Shown in pieces: positions 55,418 through 63,241 of a stretch of 64,000 nt of DNA. The notes below the pieces were generated by a model. The model had not been told where the DNA came from and made no database searches. It was given only the letters and a program-made list of their open reading frames with translations. The stretch's first letter is position 1; the number at the start of each line of letters is the position of its first letter. The position numbers and the translations under genes were made by a program. Source of the stretch: Halobacillus halophilus DSM 2266 (GTDB lineage: Bacteria > Bacillota > Bacilli > Bacillales > Halobacillaceae); the NCBI RefSeq assembly GCF_000284515.1, contig NC_017668.1, positions 1,240,001-1,304,000 on the forward strand, in the 5' to 3' direction.

Positions 55418-55564
55418 TTAAAACCCTCCTACCGTATGCTGGTCAGATTCGATTTCTTTTCGTTTAGCGTCTGAAAGCCTTTTAGGCTCCATCTTGCTTT
55501 CGTCAAACTGACGAACTTCTGTCCAGCGTTCTTCGTTGCGATCTTTCTGTTTTTGCTGTTCCAT
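55418..55564 (-). CDS. Small hydrophilic protein
   Basis: 48 residues, starting MEQQKQKDRNEERWTEVRQF and ending SDQHTVGGF; about half the residues are charged. I do not recognise it. Good support comes from GGAGGG 6 bases before ATG at 55564 and from the tight join with the DUF3813 gene. Longer frames upstream would run through the yitU terminator. Confidence 0.7.
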   Translation of the reverse strand: MEQQKQKDRNEERWTEVRQFDESKMEPKRLSDAKRKEIESDQHTVGGF

Positions 55565-55582
55565 GACAAGCCCTCCTGTCAT

Positions 55583-55616
55583 AAAAAAAGCCTGAACGTT
55601 TTTCACGTTCAAGCTT
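55583..55616 (-). terminator. Terminator of yitU
   Basis: AAGCTTGAACGT, GAAA, ACGTTCAGGCTTTTTTT on the minus strand. Confidence 0.82.
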
Positions 55617-55659
55617 AGTATGGAGAATTGCCTGTAATCTAATCTAGGAAAATGTTGAC

Positions 55660-56484
55660 TTACATGGCTTTTTTATTAAGTTTTAAATATTCGTTCAAGA
55701 ATTCTCCTATGCCGTTTTCTTCATTTGAATGCGTAACGTGTTTCGCGACACCTTTTAGTTCATCAATGGCGTTCCCCATAGCTACGCCGACACCGGCGTA
55801 ATCAATCATTTCCAGGTCGTTGTCTTCATCGCCAAACGCAATAATACGATCCTTTGGAATGTGGAAGTAGTGAGCGATTTTGTGAAGACCTACCGCCTTA
55901 TTCAGACCAGCTCGGACGATTTCAATCACATGCCAGGGCGCGCCCCATTTACGGTGATCTATTAAAGAAGCGTGCACATCCAGTTCTTCCCGAAGCCTCT
56001 GGATTTTATCTTCTTCCGGGTGGATTAGGATGGAGGTAGGATCATCTTTTAAGTTCGACTGCAAACGTCCAATACTGATTGGATTGTCATTTTTCGTTTG
56101 GAAAATGCTCATAATTTCTTCATCATGCTGATGTAAATACACTTGATCCATGACTTCTGCCAGAATATTTTTGACACCCAGTTCCTGACACGTATCGATA
56201 ATTTTATGAGCGGTGCGTATTGAAAGCGGGGAGTGAAGCGCATCCCACTTATGATCTGTAGGGTGGTGGATTAAAGCGCCATTAAAGTTAACCATTGGCG
56301 TCTTAAGTCCTAATTCATGATAGAAATCGATGCTTGCTCGATGTGGACGCCCTGTCGCAATCACCACGATGTGACCTTGATGTATGGCATTTAGCACCAC
56401 TTCTTTTGTTTGGGCATGGATGACCTTATCATCCGTCAGAAGTGTGCCGTCCAGATCCAGTGCTATTAAATGTTGTTTATCCAT
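55660..56484 (-). CDS. yitU: Cof-type HAD phosphatase YitU
   Basis: A 274-residue HAD IIB phosphatase. Motif I is IALDLDGTLLTDD (nucleophile Asp10 or so), motif II IATGRPHR, motif III the Lys in RAGLNKAVGL, and motif IV FGDEDNDLEMI. All are intact. B. subtilis YitU dephosphorylates small molecules, with reported activity on a flavin pathway intermediate. It is divergent from yitV, as in B. subtilis. Confidence 0.92.
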   Translation of the reverse strand: MDKQHLIALDLDGTLLTDDKVIHAQTKEVVLNAIHQGHIVVIATGRPHRASIDFYHELGLKTPMVNFNGALIHHPTDHKWDALHSPLSIRTAHKIIDTCQELGVKNILAEVMDQVYLHQHDEEIMSIFQTKNDNPISIGRLQSNLKDDPTSILIHPEEDKIQRLREELDVHASLIDHRKWGAPWHVIEIVRAGLNKAVGLHKIAHYFHIPKDRIIAFGDEDNDLEMIDYAGVGVAMGNAIDELKGVAKHVTHSNEENGIGEFLNEYLKLNKKAM

Positions 56485-56663
56485 ATCTTCACCTCATTTG
56501 TATGTATAGTGTAGCGGTAAGAAAGGTGAGTTGTAAAGAATTCCCGCCTGTATCACCTAACACTTCCCAATTCTATCGGGCAGTGTTACGATTATACTAT
56601 AACTCATTTTTGTAATAGCTATTTAAACAGGACGTAAAGTTTAGTTAGAAAGGAAACACGTTG

Positions 56664-57428
56664 ATGATCGGAATTCAAAGGAAAACCTTAAAAGGCGTAC
56701 CAACACTTACTGTAGTTGATTCAGCAAAACAAGAGGAGCCGATGCCTGTATTTATTTACTTCCACGGCTTTACATCAGCGAAGGAGCATAACCTTCCTCA
56801 GGCTTATTTACTGGCAGAAAGAGGCTACCGTGTCATTCTACCTGACAGTGCCTACCACGGCGAACGTGATCAGGATCTGTCCAAGGATGAGCTGAATTTT
56901 AAGTTCTGGGATATTGTATATCAAAACTTAAAAGAACTTCAAGATATAAAAGATGAACTTGATCGAGAGAACCTTATTAAAGACCGGCGAATCGGCGTCG
57001 GAGGTACATCCCTTGGAGGGATTACAACGAGCGCGGCTCTAACCATGTATCCGTGGATTCAGGCCAGCGCAGTCATGATGGGTTCTCCGAAACCAGTTGA
57101 TTTTGCTAAGCAATTGGTGGATGAAATCGAGTACTTCGGGCTTCAGATTCCATTGTCAGAAGAAAAAATGAATGAGCTCTTTGATTTTCTCGGAGCGATT
57201 GATCTATCCAAACAAATGGACAAACTATACGGAAGACCTCTTTTCTTCTGGCATGGCGATGCGGATCCTGTTGTTCCATTTGAACACTCATACGATTTTT
57301 ATAACGAAGCCATTAAATATTATAAAAATCCGGAGAATATCCGCTTCTTAAGAGAAGTCGGCCGGGACCATAAGGTTAGCCGCTTTGCTATCCTGGAAAT
57401 GGTTAACTGGCTTGAATTAGTTCTATGA
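56664..57428 (+). CDS. yitV: Alpha/beta-hydrolase YitV
   Basis: A 254-residue esterase-like enzyme. The oxyanion strand is VFIYFHGFTSAKEHN, the nucleophile elbow GVGGTSLGGITTSA (Ser in TSLGG), the acid Asp in WHGDADPVVPF and the His in GRDHKVSRF. All parts of the triad are present. The substrate is unknown. ATG at 56664 follows AAAGGAAA; TTG one codon earlier is possible. It precedes yitW. Confidence 0.9.
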   Translation: MIGIQRKTLKGVPTLTVVDSAKQEEPMPVFIYFHGFTSAKEHNLPQAYLLAERGYRVILPDSAYHGERDQDLSKDELNFKFWDIVYQNLKELQDIKDELDRENLIKDRRIGVGGTSLGGITTSAALTMYPWIQASAVMMGSPKPVDFAKQLVDEIEYFGLQIPLSEEKMNELFDFLGAIDLSKQMDKLYGRPLFFWHGDADPVVPFEHSYDFYNEAIKYYKNPENIRFLREVGRDHKVSRFAILEMVNWLELVL

Positions 57429-57503
57429 TGGAATCGATTGGTTTATTCTGAGCCGATTTTTGTTTATAATAAAATTTGAACACATGTGAAGGGGGAAAAT
57501 TTA

Positions 57504-57815
57504 ATGAGTACAGCAACTGAAGAAAATGCGTTAGGTGCCCTTGAGAATGTCATTGACCCTGAACTCGGTATTGATATCGTGAATCTTGGACTTGTCTATG
57601 GCGTCGATATAGATCCAGACGGCAATGCGACCGTAACAATGACGTTAACAGCGATGGGCTGCCCGCTCGCCGCTCACATTGAGCAGGATGTTAAAGGCTG
57701 CTTAGCTGACCTGCCGGAAATTAATCAGGTAGCGGTTAATATTGTCTGGAATCCACCTTGGACGAAAGATCGTATGAGCCGTTACGCTAAAATCGCATTA
57801 GGAATCCCAGATTAA
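57504..57815 (+). CDS. yitW: MIP18-family Fe-S assembly protein YitW
   Basis: 103 residues of the DUF59/MIP18 (PaaD, SufT-like) family: NVIDPELGIDIVNLGLVY, then TLTAMGCPLAAHIEQDV with the conserved Cys, and VNIVWNPPWTKDRMS. It probably aids maturation of Fe-S proteins. ATG at 57504 follows GAAGGGGGAA. Own terminator follows. Confidence 0.93.
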   Translation: MSTATEENALGALENVIDPELGIDIVNLGLVYGVDIDPDGNATVTMTLTAMGCPLAAHIEQDVKGCLADLPEINQVAVNIVWNPPWTKDRMSRYAKIALGIPD

Positions 57816-57824
57816 TGAACTTGG

Positions 57825-57854
57825 CCCCTGCCGTATAAATAGGCAGGGGTTTTT
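57825..57854 (+). terminator. Terminator of yitW
   Basis: CCCCTGCC, 9-base loop, GGCAGGGGTTTTT. Confidence 0.85.
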
Positions 57855-57884
57855 ACATAAATACACAGAGGAGAGGGAATCACA

Positions 57885-58400
57885 ATGAACCACGAGACCC
57901 CAGTATTTCAAGTAGTAGGATACAAAAATAGCGGAAAAACTTCCCTCTTATCTGAATTGATCGCCTATGGTGCGGAAAACGAGGAGCACGTAGCGGCTAT
58001 TAAACATCATGGTCATGATGAACCATTGAAAGTCATGCATCATGGCACAGACAGTTACCGTCTGCATGAGTCTGGTGCCTTTATGACAGGCGTGGATAGT
58101 CCGGGCCGTCTTCAACTGGAGCTTAATCATCCGGAAGGGTATCCGCTTGAAAGACTTGTCTCCTTATATCGTTTTTTTGCTCCGGATTTAATCGTTGTGG
58201 AAGGATTTAAGCAAGAAGCCTATCCGAAAGCGGTTATTATAAAAAGAGAAAAAGACTTAGAACTGCTCAAGCTTGAAAACATCCGTTTGGTAGTCACATG
58301 GGACGAGTCCCTCACAAGCCATCTGGATCTTCCTGTTTACAAGCTGGAACAATGGAAGGAACAATTGCCTAAAATCTACAAACTGGCGAAAGGAGCATAA
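57885..58400 (+). CDS. mobB: Molybdopterin-guanine dinucleotide biosynthesis protein MobB
   Basis: A 171-residue P-loop GTPase that helps make the guanine dinucleotide form of molybdenum cofactor. Walker A is GYKNSGKTSLL (about 12-22), then AAIKHHGHDE and DLIVVEGFKQEAYPK. First gene of a mobB-moaE-moaD operon. AGAGGAG stands well upstream of ATG at 57885. Confidence 0.93.
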   Translation: MNHETPVFQVVGYKNSGKTSLLSELIAYGAENEEHVAAIKHHGHDEPLKVMHHGTDSYRLHESGAFMTGVDSPGRLQLELNHPEGYPLERLVSLYRFFAPDLIVVEGFKQEAYPKAVIIKREKDLELLKLENIRLVVTWDESLTSHLDLPVYKLEQWKEQLPKIYKLAKGA

Positions 58401-58404
58401 GATT

Positions 58405-58866
58405 TTGGGGAAGTATTATTGGATCTCAGATAAACCTTTAGTTATACAAGAAGTAGTGGATCTCGTAACCAGGAGAAACGCGGGAGCGATTAACACCTTC
58501 ATTGGTACTGTAAGAGAATTTACAAAAGGAAAGCGTACCCTTTACCTGGAATATGAAGCCTACAAGGCGATGGCAGAGAAGAAATTAGAGGAAATTGGCC
58601 ATGAAATTAAGAAGAAGTGGCCAGAGGCAGAAACGGCTATTGTCCATCGGGTGGGCCGCCTGGAAATCACCGATATTGCGGTTGTTATCGCCGTTTCCAC
58701 ACCTCATCGTGCCGATTCTTACGAAGCAAGCCGTTATGCGATTGAGCGGATTAAAGAAATTGTGCCTATTTGGAAAAAGGAACATTGGGAAGATGGCGAG
58801 CAATGGATTGGTGATCAAAAAGAAACGAAACAGGGAATTCCTGCGAAGGGAGATGCATCAAAATGA
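58405..58866 (+). CDS. moaE: Molybdopterin synthase catalytic subunit MoaE
   Basis: 153 residues. GAINTFIGTVREFTKGK, LYLEYEAYKAMAEKKLEEI and IWKKEHWEDGEQWI are the family landmarks, the last holding the catalytic lysine. With MoaD it adds two sulfurs to precursor Z. TTG at 58405 follows AAAGGAG, 4 bp after mobB. Its end overlaps moaD. Confidence 0.93.
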   Translation: MGKYYWISDKPLVIQEVVDLVTRRNAGAINTFIGTVREFTKGKRTLYLEYEAYKAMAEKKLEEIGHEIKKKWPEAETAIVHRVGRLEITDIAVVIAVSTPHRADSYEASRYAIERIKEIVPIWKKEHWEDGEQWIGDQKETKQGIPAKGDASK

Positions 58867-59096
58867 ATCAAATTTTATTTTTTGCAGGTCTTAGAGAGCA
58901 GGCCGGGGAAGAAAGCATTGAACTGGATGTGAACGGTCGTTCTATCGGAGAGCTTAAAGAAACATTATCAAGCCGCTATGCTATAGATAAAGTAAAAGAA
59001 TCCATGACAGCTGTGAATGAGGAATTTGTCCAGGATGAAGAAATCATAAAAGAAGGAGATACCATTGCCTTTATCCCACCAGTTAGTGGTGGTTAA
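58863..59096 (+). CDS. moaD: Molybdopterin synthase sulfur carrier MoaD
   Basis: 77 residues with a ubiquitin-like fold and the C-terminal VSGG that is thiocarboxylated. Start ATG overlaps the moaE stop by four bases (ATGA). No moaA, moaB, moaC or moeA lies in this window, so the rest of the pathway must be encoded elsewhere. Confidence 0.93.
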   Translation: MNQILFFAGLREQAGEESIELDVNGRSIGELKETLSSRYAIDKVKESMTAVNEEFVQDEEIIKEGDTIAFIPPVSGG

Positions 59097-59135
59097 AAAA
59101 GTCAGCCCGCTACAGAAGCAGGGCTGACTTTTTTT
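59095..59135 (+). terminator. Terminator of the mobB-moaE-moaD operon
   Basis: AAAAAGTCAGCCC, 12-base loop, GGGCTGACTTTTTTT. Confidence 0.85.
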
Positions 59136-59175
59136 GCTATACGTGATGTTTTTCATTAAAGGATTAATACACTTT

Positions 59176-59736
59176 AGGGCCGGACACTGTAAGACACAGT
59201 TTCGAGATATTTATTGAGCGGAAGGTCCTGCGGGGGACGATTTCGCTTTCCGGCCCTGCATGACGCAGGGTCGTTCGACGTTGCCACAGGACGTGGCGAT
59301 CTTAGTCGAACATCCTTTGTGCTGAGCCTCCTCGAGCAAGCTCTGCGGGGTCTCACCGATCATGTGCATCCCGCAGGAGTCTACATCGTCCCCCTCCGGA
59401 CCTGGCAAAATCAGAAACTCGAAACCATTTAAGACATCGATGGGTTCATGATAAAAAACATGTGATCATAAGGCTATTTTAAGGCTATACCGATGTGGAA
59501 TAGCCCGTCATAAAAGCGTCTGTTATTCTGACTCGGCTGGGCTGGTGGGGAAATGGCGAGACTCCCATGGGAGAAGGAATCAGGTGAGATCCCGCAGGGA
59601 GTGAAACGAGTGAGGAAGCTCACCGTTCCCCCATAGGAAAGCGAGCTATTTCCCCACCAGCCCTCTTCCACCTAGAGTAACAAACCCTATTTATCTCGAA
59701 ACTGAGTCTTCAAGTAACGGGAGCTTTTCTGTTAGG
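59176..59736. repeat. Palindromic composite element, copy G (type 1 end, X, linker, Y, type 2 end)
   Basis: The left end AGGGCCGGACACTGTAAGAC and the right end ATCTCGAAACTGAGTCTTCA with AGTAACGGGAGC have the same order as in copies A and D. The inside is reversed: X (59222-59403) comes first and Y (59541-59664) last. The linker AACTCGAAACCATTTAAGAC is the reverse complement of that in copy A. This shows the core inverted between fixed ends. Confidence 0.85.
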
Positions 59737-59763
59737 TCGGCAAAGATGTTTAATGAAACTTTT

Positions 59764-60579
59764 TTAGAACCAGATGATGAGTAAGGTAATACCGCCCACG
59801 ATAAAGCAATAGAAGGCGAAGTACTTCAGGTTTCCACGCGCCATGATATTCATAAACCATTTTAAAGAAAGATAGGAAGCGACAATAGAAGCTAGAAAAG
59901 CTGCAATGTAGCCTATCCATAAATTATTTTGAGAGGCAGTAGCGATGACTTCTTCCGCTGATAATAGCATGGTACCTAAGCTTACGGGTATGTACAGAAG
60001 GAAAGAAAATCGCAGCGCGGTTTCCTGTTTCATCCCGAGATACATAGCAGCCACAATGGTCGCACCTGAGCGGCTGATACCAGGAATTAAGGCAATAGCC
60101 TGAGCAAACCCTACAATGGCAGCATCTTTCCAGTTCAGTTGTCCGTCACCTTTTCGACCGCGCATATTTCTGATCAGCCATAAAGCAACGCCGGTAATAA
60201 TCAACGTAATGCCGACCGTTTCTGGTGTGGATAATACCTCAATAGCATCTCCCAGTAGTATTCCTAAGACACCAGCTGGAATCGTTCCGATAATGAGATA
60301 AATGATGAAATCAAAATCATCTTTTTGTCGTTCGTCTTTGGTAAGCATGTAGCCGATTCCGTTTTTGACTAATCGGACTAAATCATGCCAATAGATGATA
60401 AAAACGGCGATTAAGGATCCGAAATTTACAAGCACCTCAAAATTTAATCCTTCAAAATCCATATCCAGGATGTTTTGGACAAGCACCAGATGTCCACTGG
60501 ACGAGATTGGAATCGGTTCTGTAAATCCTTGAAATATCCCCAAAAATAAATATTTAATCAATATCAAAATTTCTTCCAT
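59764..60579 (-). CDS. uppP: Undecaprenyl-diphosphatase UppP (BacA)
   Basis: A 271-residue membrane phosphatase that recycles the lipid carrier for cell wall synthesis; overproduction gives bacitracin resistance. Eight hydrophobic segments. The two active-site motifs are [16 protein letters not shown] (about 18-33) and [13 protein letters not shown] (about 165-177). TEPIPIS, where many have TEFLPIS, is a mild variant. RBS GGAGGAA precedes ATG at 60579. Confidence 0.93.
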   Translation of the reverse strand: MEEILILIKYLFLGIFQGFTEPIPISSSGHLVLVQNILDMDFEGLNFEVLVNFGSLIAVFIIYWHDLVRLVKNGIGYMLTKDERQKDDFDFIIYLIIGTIPAGVLGILLGDAIEVLSTPETVGITLIITGVALWLIRNMRGRKGDGQLNWKDAAIVGFAQAIALIPGISRSGATIVAAMYLGMKQETALRFSFLLYIPVSLGTMLLSAEEVIATASQNNLWIGYIAAFLASIVASYLSLKWFMNIMARGNLKYFAFYCFIVGGITLLIIWF

Positions 60580-60860
60580 TATTCTTCCTCCTTGATCCCT
60601 TTCCTTATAAAAGAGCTGTGTGAAGCGTTTTTGAATAAAATTAGAAAGTTTGTACAGGGCCTTTTAGTGAAGAAACTCGAGTCAGAGATACAGCTGATAA
60701 AAGCCCCGTGTTCAAGCAAAAGCAGTGAAACAGATCCTTACTCCATCCGAAGGTTATTTATAAATAACCAGCTATAAAAAAGCACTTCTCTACTATACGG
60801 TTACTTGATTTCTATGTGCAATAAGCCAAGTTATTCATTTGGAGCCGGTTTATGTACATG
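60580..60860. other. Intergenic stretch without evident gene
   Basis: I see no convincing coding frame. A small perfect hairpin, GGTTATTTATAAATAACC, lies at 60753-60770. The region probably contains the uppP promoter. Confidence 0.4.
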
Positions 60861-60892
60861 AAAAAACGCTGCTATCATTAGACAGCAACGTT
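60861..60892 (-). terminator. Terminator of yjzD
   Basis: On the minus strand AACGTTGCTGT and AGCAGCGTT pair around an 8-base loop and lead into six T. Confidence 0.75.
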
Positions 60893-60908
60893 CAATGATG
60901 ACCTATCT

Positions 60909-61082
60909 TTAAGCTTCGTCTTTAATGAGTCCTTCGCCAAGTATCACTGCCGCCCCAGTAAAAAGAAGCGTCATAACGAACACTTGTGTGAAACCAAAAC
61001 TTCCTCCAGCCATATTACTGACTACATAGGCCGTCATGAAGCTCAGCAGAAGGGCCCAAATCAACGTCCATACAAACTTCAT
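60909..61082 (-). CDS. yjzD: YjzD family membrane protein (DUF2929)
   Basis: 57 residues with two membrane helices, starting MKFVWTLIWALLLSFMTAYV and ending GLIKDEA. It matches the small YjzD/DUF2929 family. GAGGTGAG precedes the ATG at 61082. In B. subtilis yjzD stands upstream of yjaU-yjaV-med-fabH; the same order is kept here. Function unknown. Confidence 0.88.
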   Translation of the reverse strand: MKFVWTLIWALLLSFMTAYVVSNMAGGSFGFTQVFVMTLLFTGAAVILGEGLIKDEA

Positions 61083-61216
61083 TTAAACTCACCTCAATCA
61101 TACACATTCTATTTTAATACTATCAGAACTTCCTAAAAAAAGAAATAAGTATTCGCTGCCGTTCATGATTCAAAACAGTAGTGAATAAACTGAAATGATG
61201 AAGGAGGGGACGATCA

Positions 61217-61759
61217 ATGCTTATAACTGTACACCCATGTTTTCATTGGATCGGCTATCACATGAGCACTGGTTTTTTACAAGAAGGCAGGCAAGTGATT
61301 GGAATCGACCGCATGGACGCGTCTCTAAGTGAATATTTATATATGCACGTAGGAAGGAATAGTAACTTTCAGCATTTTTATTCCAAAGACGACAAAGAAA
61401 GGCACACCCAGCCAACAGATGATGAACTGTTTATTGAATATGCAGACCAATATTTAATGGTAGAGAGGAAACATGAGGATCGGATATTTGTACAAGTCGA
61501 GTTACCTAAGCTGTATGGAGAGTGGATGGATATCAGTCAAAAGGGGATCGAAGAGGAGGAAGAGCTATTAGAATGGGTCAGGGAGTCTAAAGCTGTTTAT
61601 ATTAGTGATTTTTTAAACGAATTTATTCCTTATGTCCTAACGTTGAAGGAAGAGAGACAACCGAAGCCTTTTGAAGATTTGTGCAGTCCAGAAGATCACA
61701 AAAAGCGTGTAGAGAGTGTATGGAAAGCTTACCAGACGATGAGAAAACTGTATTTGTAA
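61217..61759 (+). CDS. Hypothetical protein (YjaV-position)
   Basis: 180 residues. The N-terminus TVHPCFHWIGYHMSTGFLQEG and GRQVIGIDRMD looks like a worn dinucleotide-binding start of epimerase-type proteins, but the Gly-rich loop is missing and the protein is too short for that fold. The rest is acidic (EEEEELLEWV). By position it corresponds to yjaU/yjaV of B. subtilis, between yjzD and med. GGAGGGG precedes the ATG. Confidence 0.7.
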   Translation: MLITVHPCFHWIGYHMSTGFLQEGRQVIGIDRMDASLSEYLYMHVGRNSNFQHFYSKDDKERHTQPTDDELFIEYADQYLMVERKHEDRIFVQVELPKLYGEWMDISQKGIEEEEELLEWVRESKAVYISDFLNEFIPYVLTLKEERQPKPFEDLCSPEDHKKRVESVWKAYQTMRKLYL

Positions 61760-61849
61760 TGAAAGTTTCAAATATACACATTTACTTTATAGAGCCCACC
61801 CATGTAGAATAAGAGGAAATATAAGTAGTTTTTACTAGGAGTGCTTATT

Positions 61850-62809
61850 GTGAAGTGGGTATATACAGGATGTGTACTTTTATTACTGCTCACCGGATGT
61901 AATCATATTGCTGGAAAAGCCGATCATGCAGGGATGCTGGTAGAGACTACCATTGATGATCAAGCCTGGGGAGAGCAAGGATACCAGGGTTTGAAAGCGA
62001 TAGAGAAAGAGTACGGTGTTGATGTTTCTTATAAAGAGGGTATTAATAGTTATACAAAAACGGTTCAAGCGGTAGAAGAACTGGTGAATCAAGGGGCTAC
62101 GGTCATTTTGGGTCATAGTCATGTGTACGGAAATTATTTCCAACAATTGCATAAGCAGTATCCTGATATCCAGTTCATTTATTTTAATGGGGCCTTTACG
62201 GCGGACAATGTTACCAGTCTGAATTTCAGTGCTCAGGCCATGGGCTTTTTTGGAGGCATGGCAGCAGGACAGATGACAGAAAGCGATAAGGTTGGAATTA
62301 TCGCGGCATTTGAATGGCAGCCTGAAGTAGAAGGATTCTATGAAGGTGTCAATTTTCAGAACCCGCAGGCTGAAGTCGAGATCACGTTTACAAACAGCTG
62401 GGAAGATACAGATAAGGCCCTCAGCCAGTATGAACGGTTAGAGAAGCAGGGGGCTGATGTGTTTTATCCTGCCGGGGATGTATTCAACCAGGCGGTCATC
62501 AAACAGATAAAGCAGGATGACCACTATGCGGTCGGTTACGTGAACGATCAGTCCGATGTTGGCGGGAAGGCTGTTCTCACCAGTACGATACAAAAAGTAG
62601 ATGCTGTTTATAAAATTGCTATGGAAAAGTACTTAAACGATAACCTGCCCGGACGTCCGCTAATGTTTGATTTTGAAGAAGGGGCCATTGAAATGGGACC
62701 TTACAGCCCGGAGATCCCGAAGGAGTTTCAAAGGGAAATTGACCGTGCTGTAAAACAATATATCGAAACAGGGTATTTGCCCAATCATCAAAACTCTGAA
62801 GCCAGATGA
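61850..62809 (+). CDS. med: Positive regulator of comK, Med (BMP-type lipoprotein)
   Basis: 319 residues. The signal peptide ends in the lipobox LLTGC (Cys16 or so). The mature part is a Bmp/Med-type substrate-binding fold: GMLVETTIDDQAWGEQGYQG, VDVSYKEGINS, SAQAMGFFGGMAAGQM, ASFTWQPEV-like AAFEWQPEVEGFYEG and SDVGGKAVLTSTIQKVDAVY. In B. subtilis Med raises comK expression. GTG at 61850 lies 8 bases after TAGGAG. The stop codon lies inside the loop of the terminator hairpin. comZ, which follows med in B. subtilis, is absent. Confidence 0.9.
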   Translation: MKWVYTGCVLLLLLTGCNHIAGKADHAGMLVETTIDDQAWGEQGYQGLKAIEKEYGVDVSYKEGINSYTKTVQAVEELVNQGATVILGHSHVYGNYFQQLHKQYPDIQFIYFNGAFTADNVTSLNFSAQAMGFFGGMAAGQMTESDKVGIIAAFEWQPEVEGFYEGVNFQNPQAEVEITFTNSWEDTDKALSQYERLEKQGADVFYPAGDVFNQAVIKQIKQDDHYAVGYVNDQSDVGGKAVLTSTIQKVDAVYKIAMEKYLNDNLPGRPLMFDFEEGAIEMGPYSPEIPKEFQREIDRAVKQYIETGYLPNHQNSEAR

Positions 62810-62826
62810 GGCTTCAGAGTTTTTTT
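62791..62826 (+). terminator. Terminator of med, overlapping its last codons
   Basis: AAACTCTGAAGCC and GGCTTCAGAGTTTTTTT; the med stop TGA (62807-62809) is in the loop. Confidence 0.85.
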
Positions 62827-62867
62827 AGCAATCGGCAGGATGGTAAGAAAAATATAAAGCAATACCG

Positions 62868-63071
62868 CTACTTTTTAAATTTATTAACCATAGGTTTAAT
62901 CATCGGATAGATCGTCTTCCATGTTTTATTAACTTCTTCCCACACCGTTCCCCAGTCGGCCGGTGGCTGTTCTTCTTCTTTTTTTTCTTCTTCTTCTGGT
63001 TCTTCCGCTTGTTTACGATTATTGGGACCTTGCCAGAAATGATCGAATGGAGATTGAGGTCTTTTGGCCAT
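62868..63071 (-). CDS. Small acidic/basic protein, unrecognised
   Basis: 67 residues. N-terminal AKRPQSPFDHFWQGPNNRKQ, a Glu-rich middle (EEPEEEEKKEEEQPP) and a C-terminal WGTVWEEVNKTWKTIYPMIK. It recalls YppG/YqfQ-type short coat or cytosolic proteins only in composition; no firm family. ATG at 63071 follows GGGGGTGAA; upstream in-frame codons to 63164 are rejected. It lies between med and fabH on the other strand, where B. subtilis has comZ and yjzB. Confidence 0.7.
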   Translation of the reverse strand: MAKRPQSPFDHFWQGPNNRKQAEEPEEEEKKEEEQPPADWGTVWEEVNKTWKTIYPMIKPMVNKFKK

Positions 63072-63151
63072 GACATTCACCCCCTTATACGTACTGTATG
63101 TAAACGACGTTTCCTGTTTGTGGGCGGCCCTATTATTGGAAAAGCTTCTAC

Positions 63152-63180
63152 TTGCAGAAACCAAAGAGATGAATTAAAAT
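63152..63180 (+). promoter_or_regulatory. Promoter of fabH
   Basis: TTGCAG (63152-63157), 17 bp, TAAAAT (63175-63180). Confidence 0.7.
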
Positions 63181-63196
63181 TAGTACCAAGTCATAA
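63180..63196 (+). promoter_or_regulatory. FapR operator upstream of fabH
   Basis: TTAGTACCAAGTCATAA overlaps the end of the -10 box and the start of transcription. Its left half equals the FapR consensus TTAGTACC; the right half (TCATAA) is a looser match. FapR represses fabHA-fabF in B. subtilis and is released by malonyl-CoA. Confidence 0.75.
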
Positions 63197-63241
63197 GAAT
63201 TGATATAAGATATTAGACTTTACCTTTAAGGGGATGAATAT

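Noticed and set aside
60592-60777. 61-codon plus-strand frame upstream of uppP
   Set aside because: No ribosome site, atypical composition, and it occupies the uppP promoter region.
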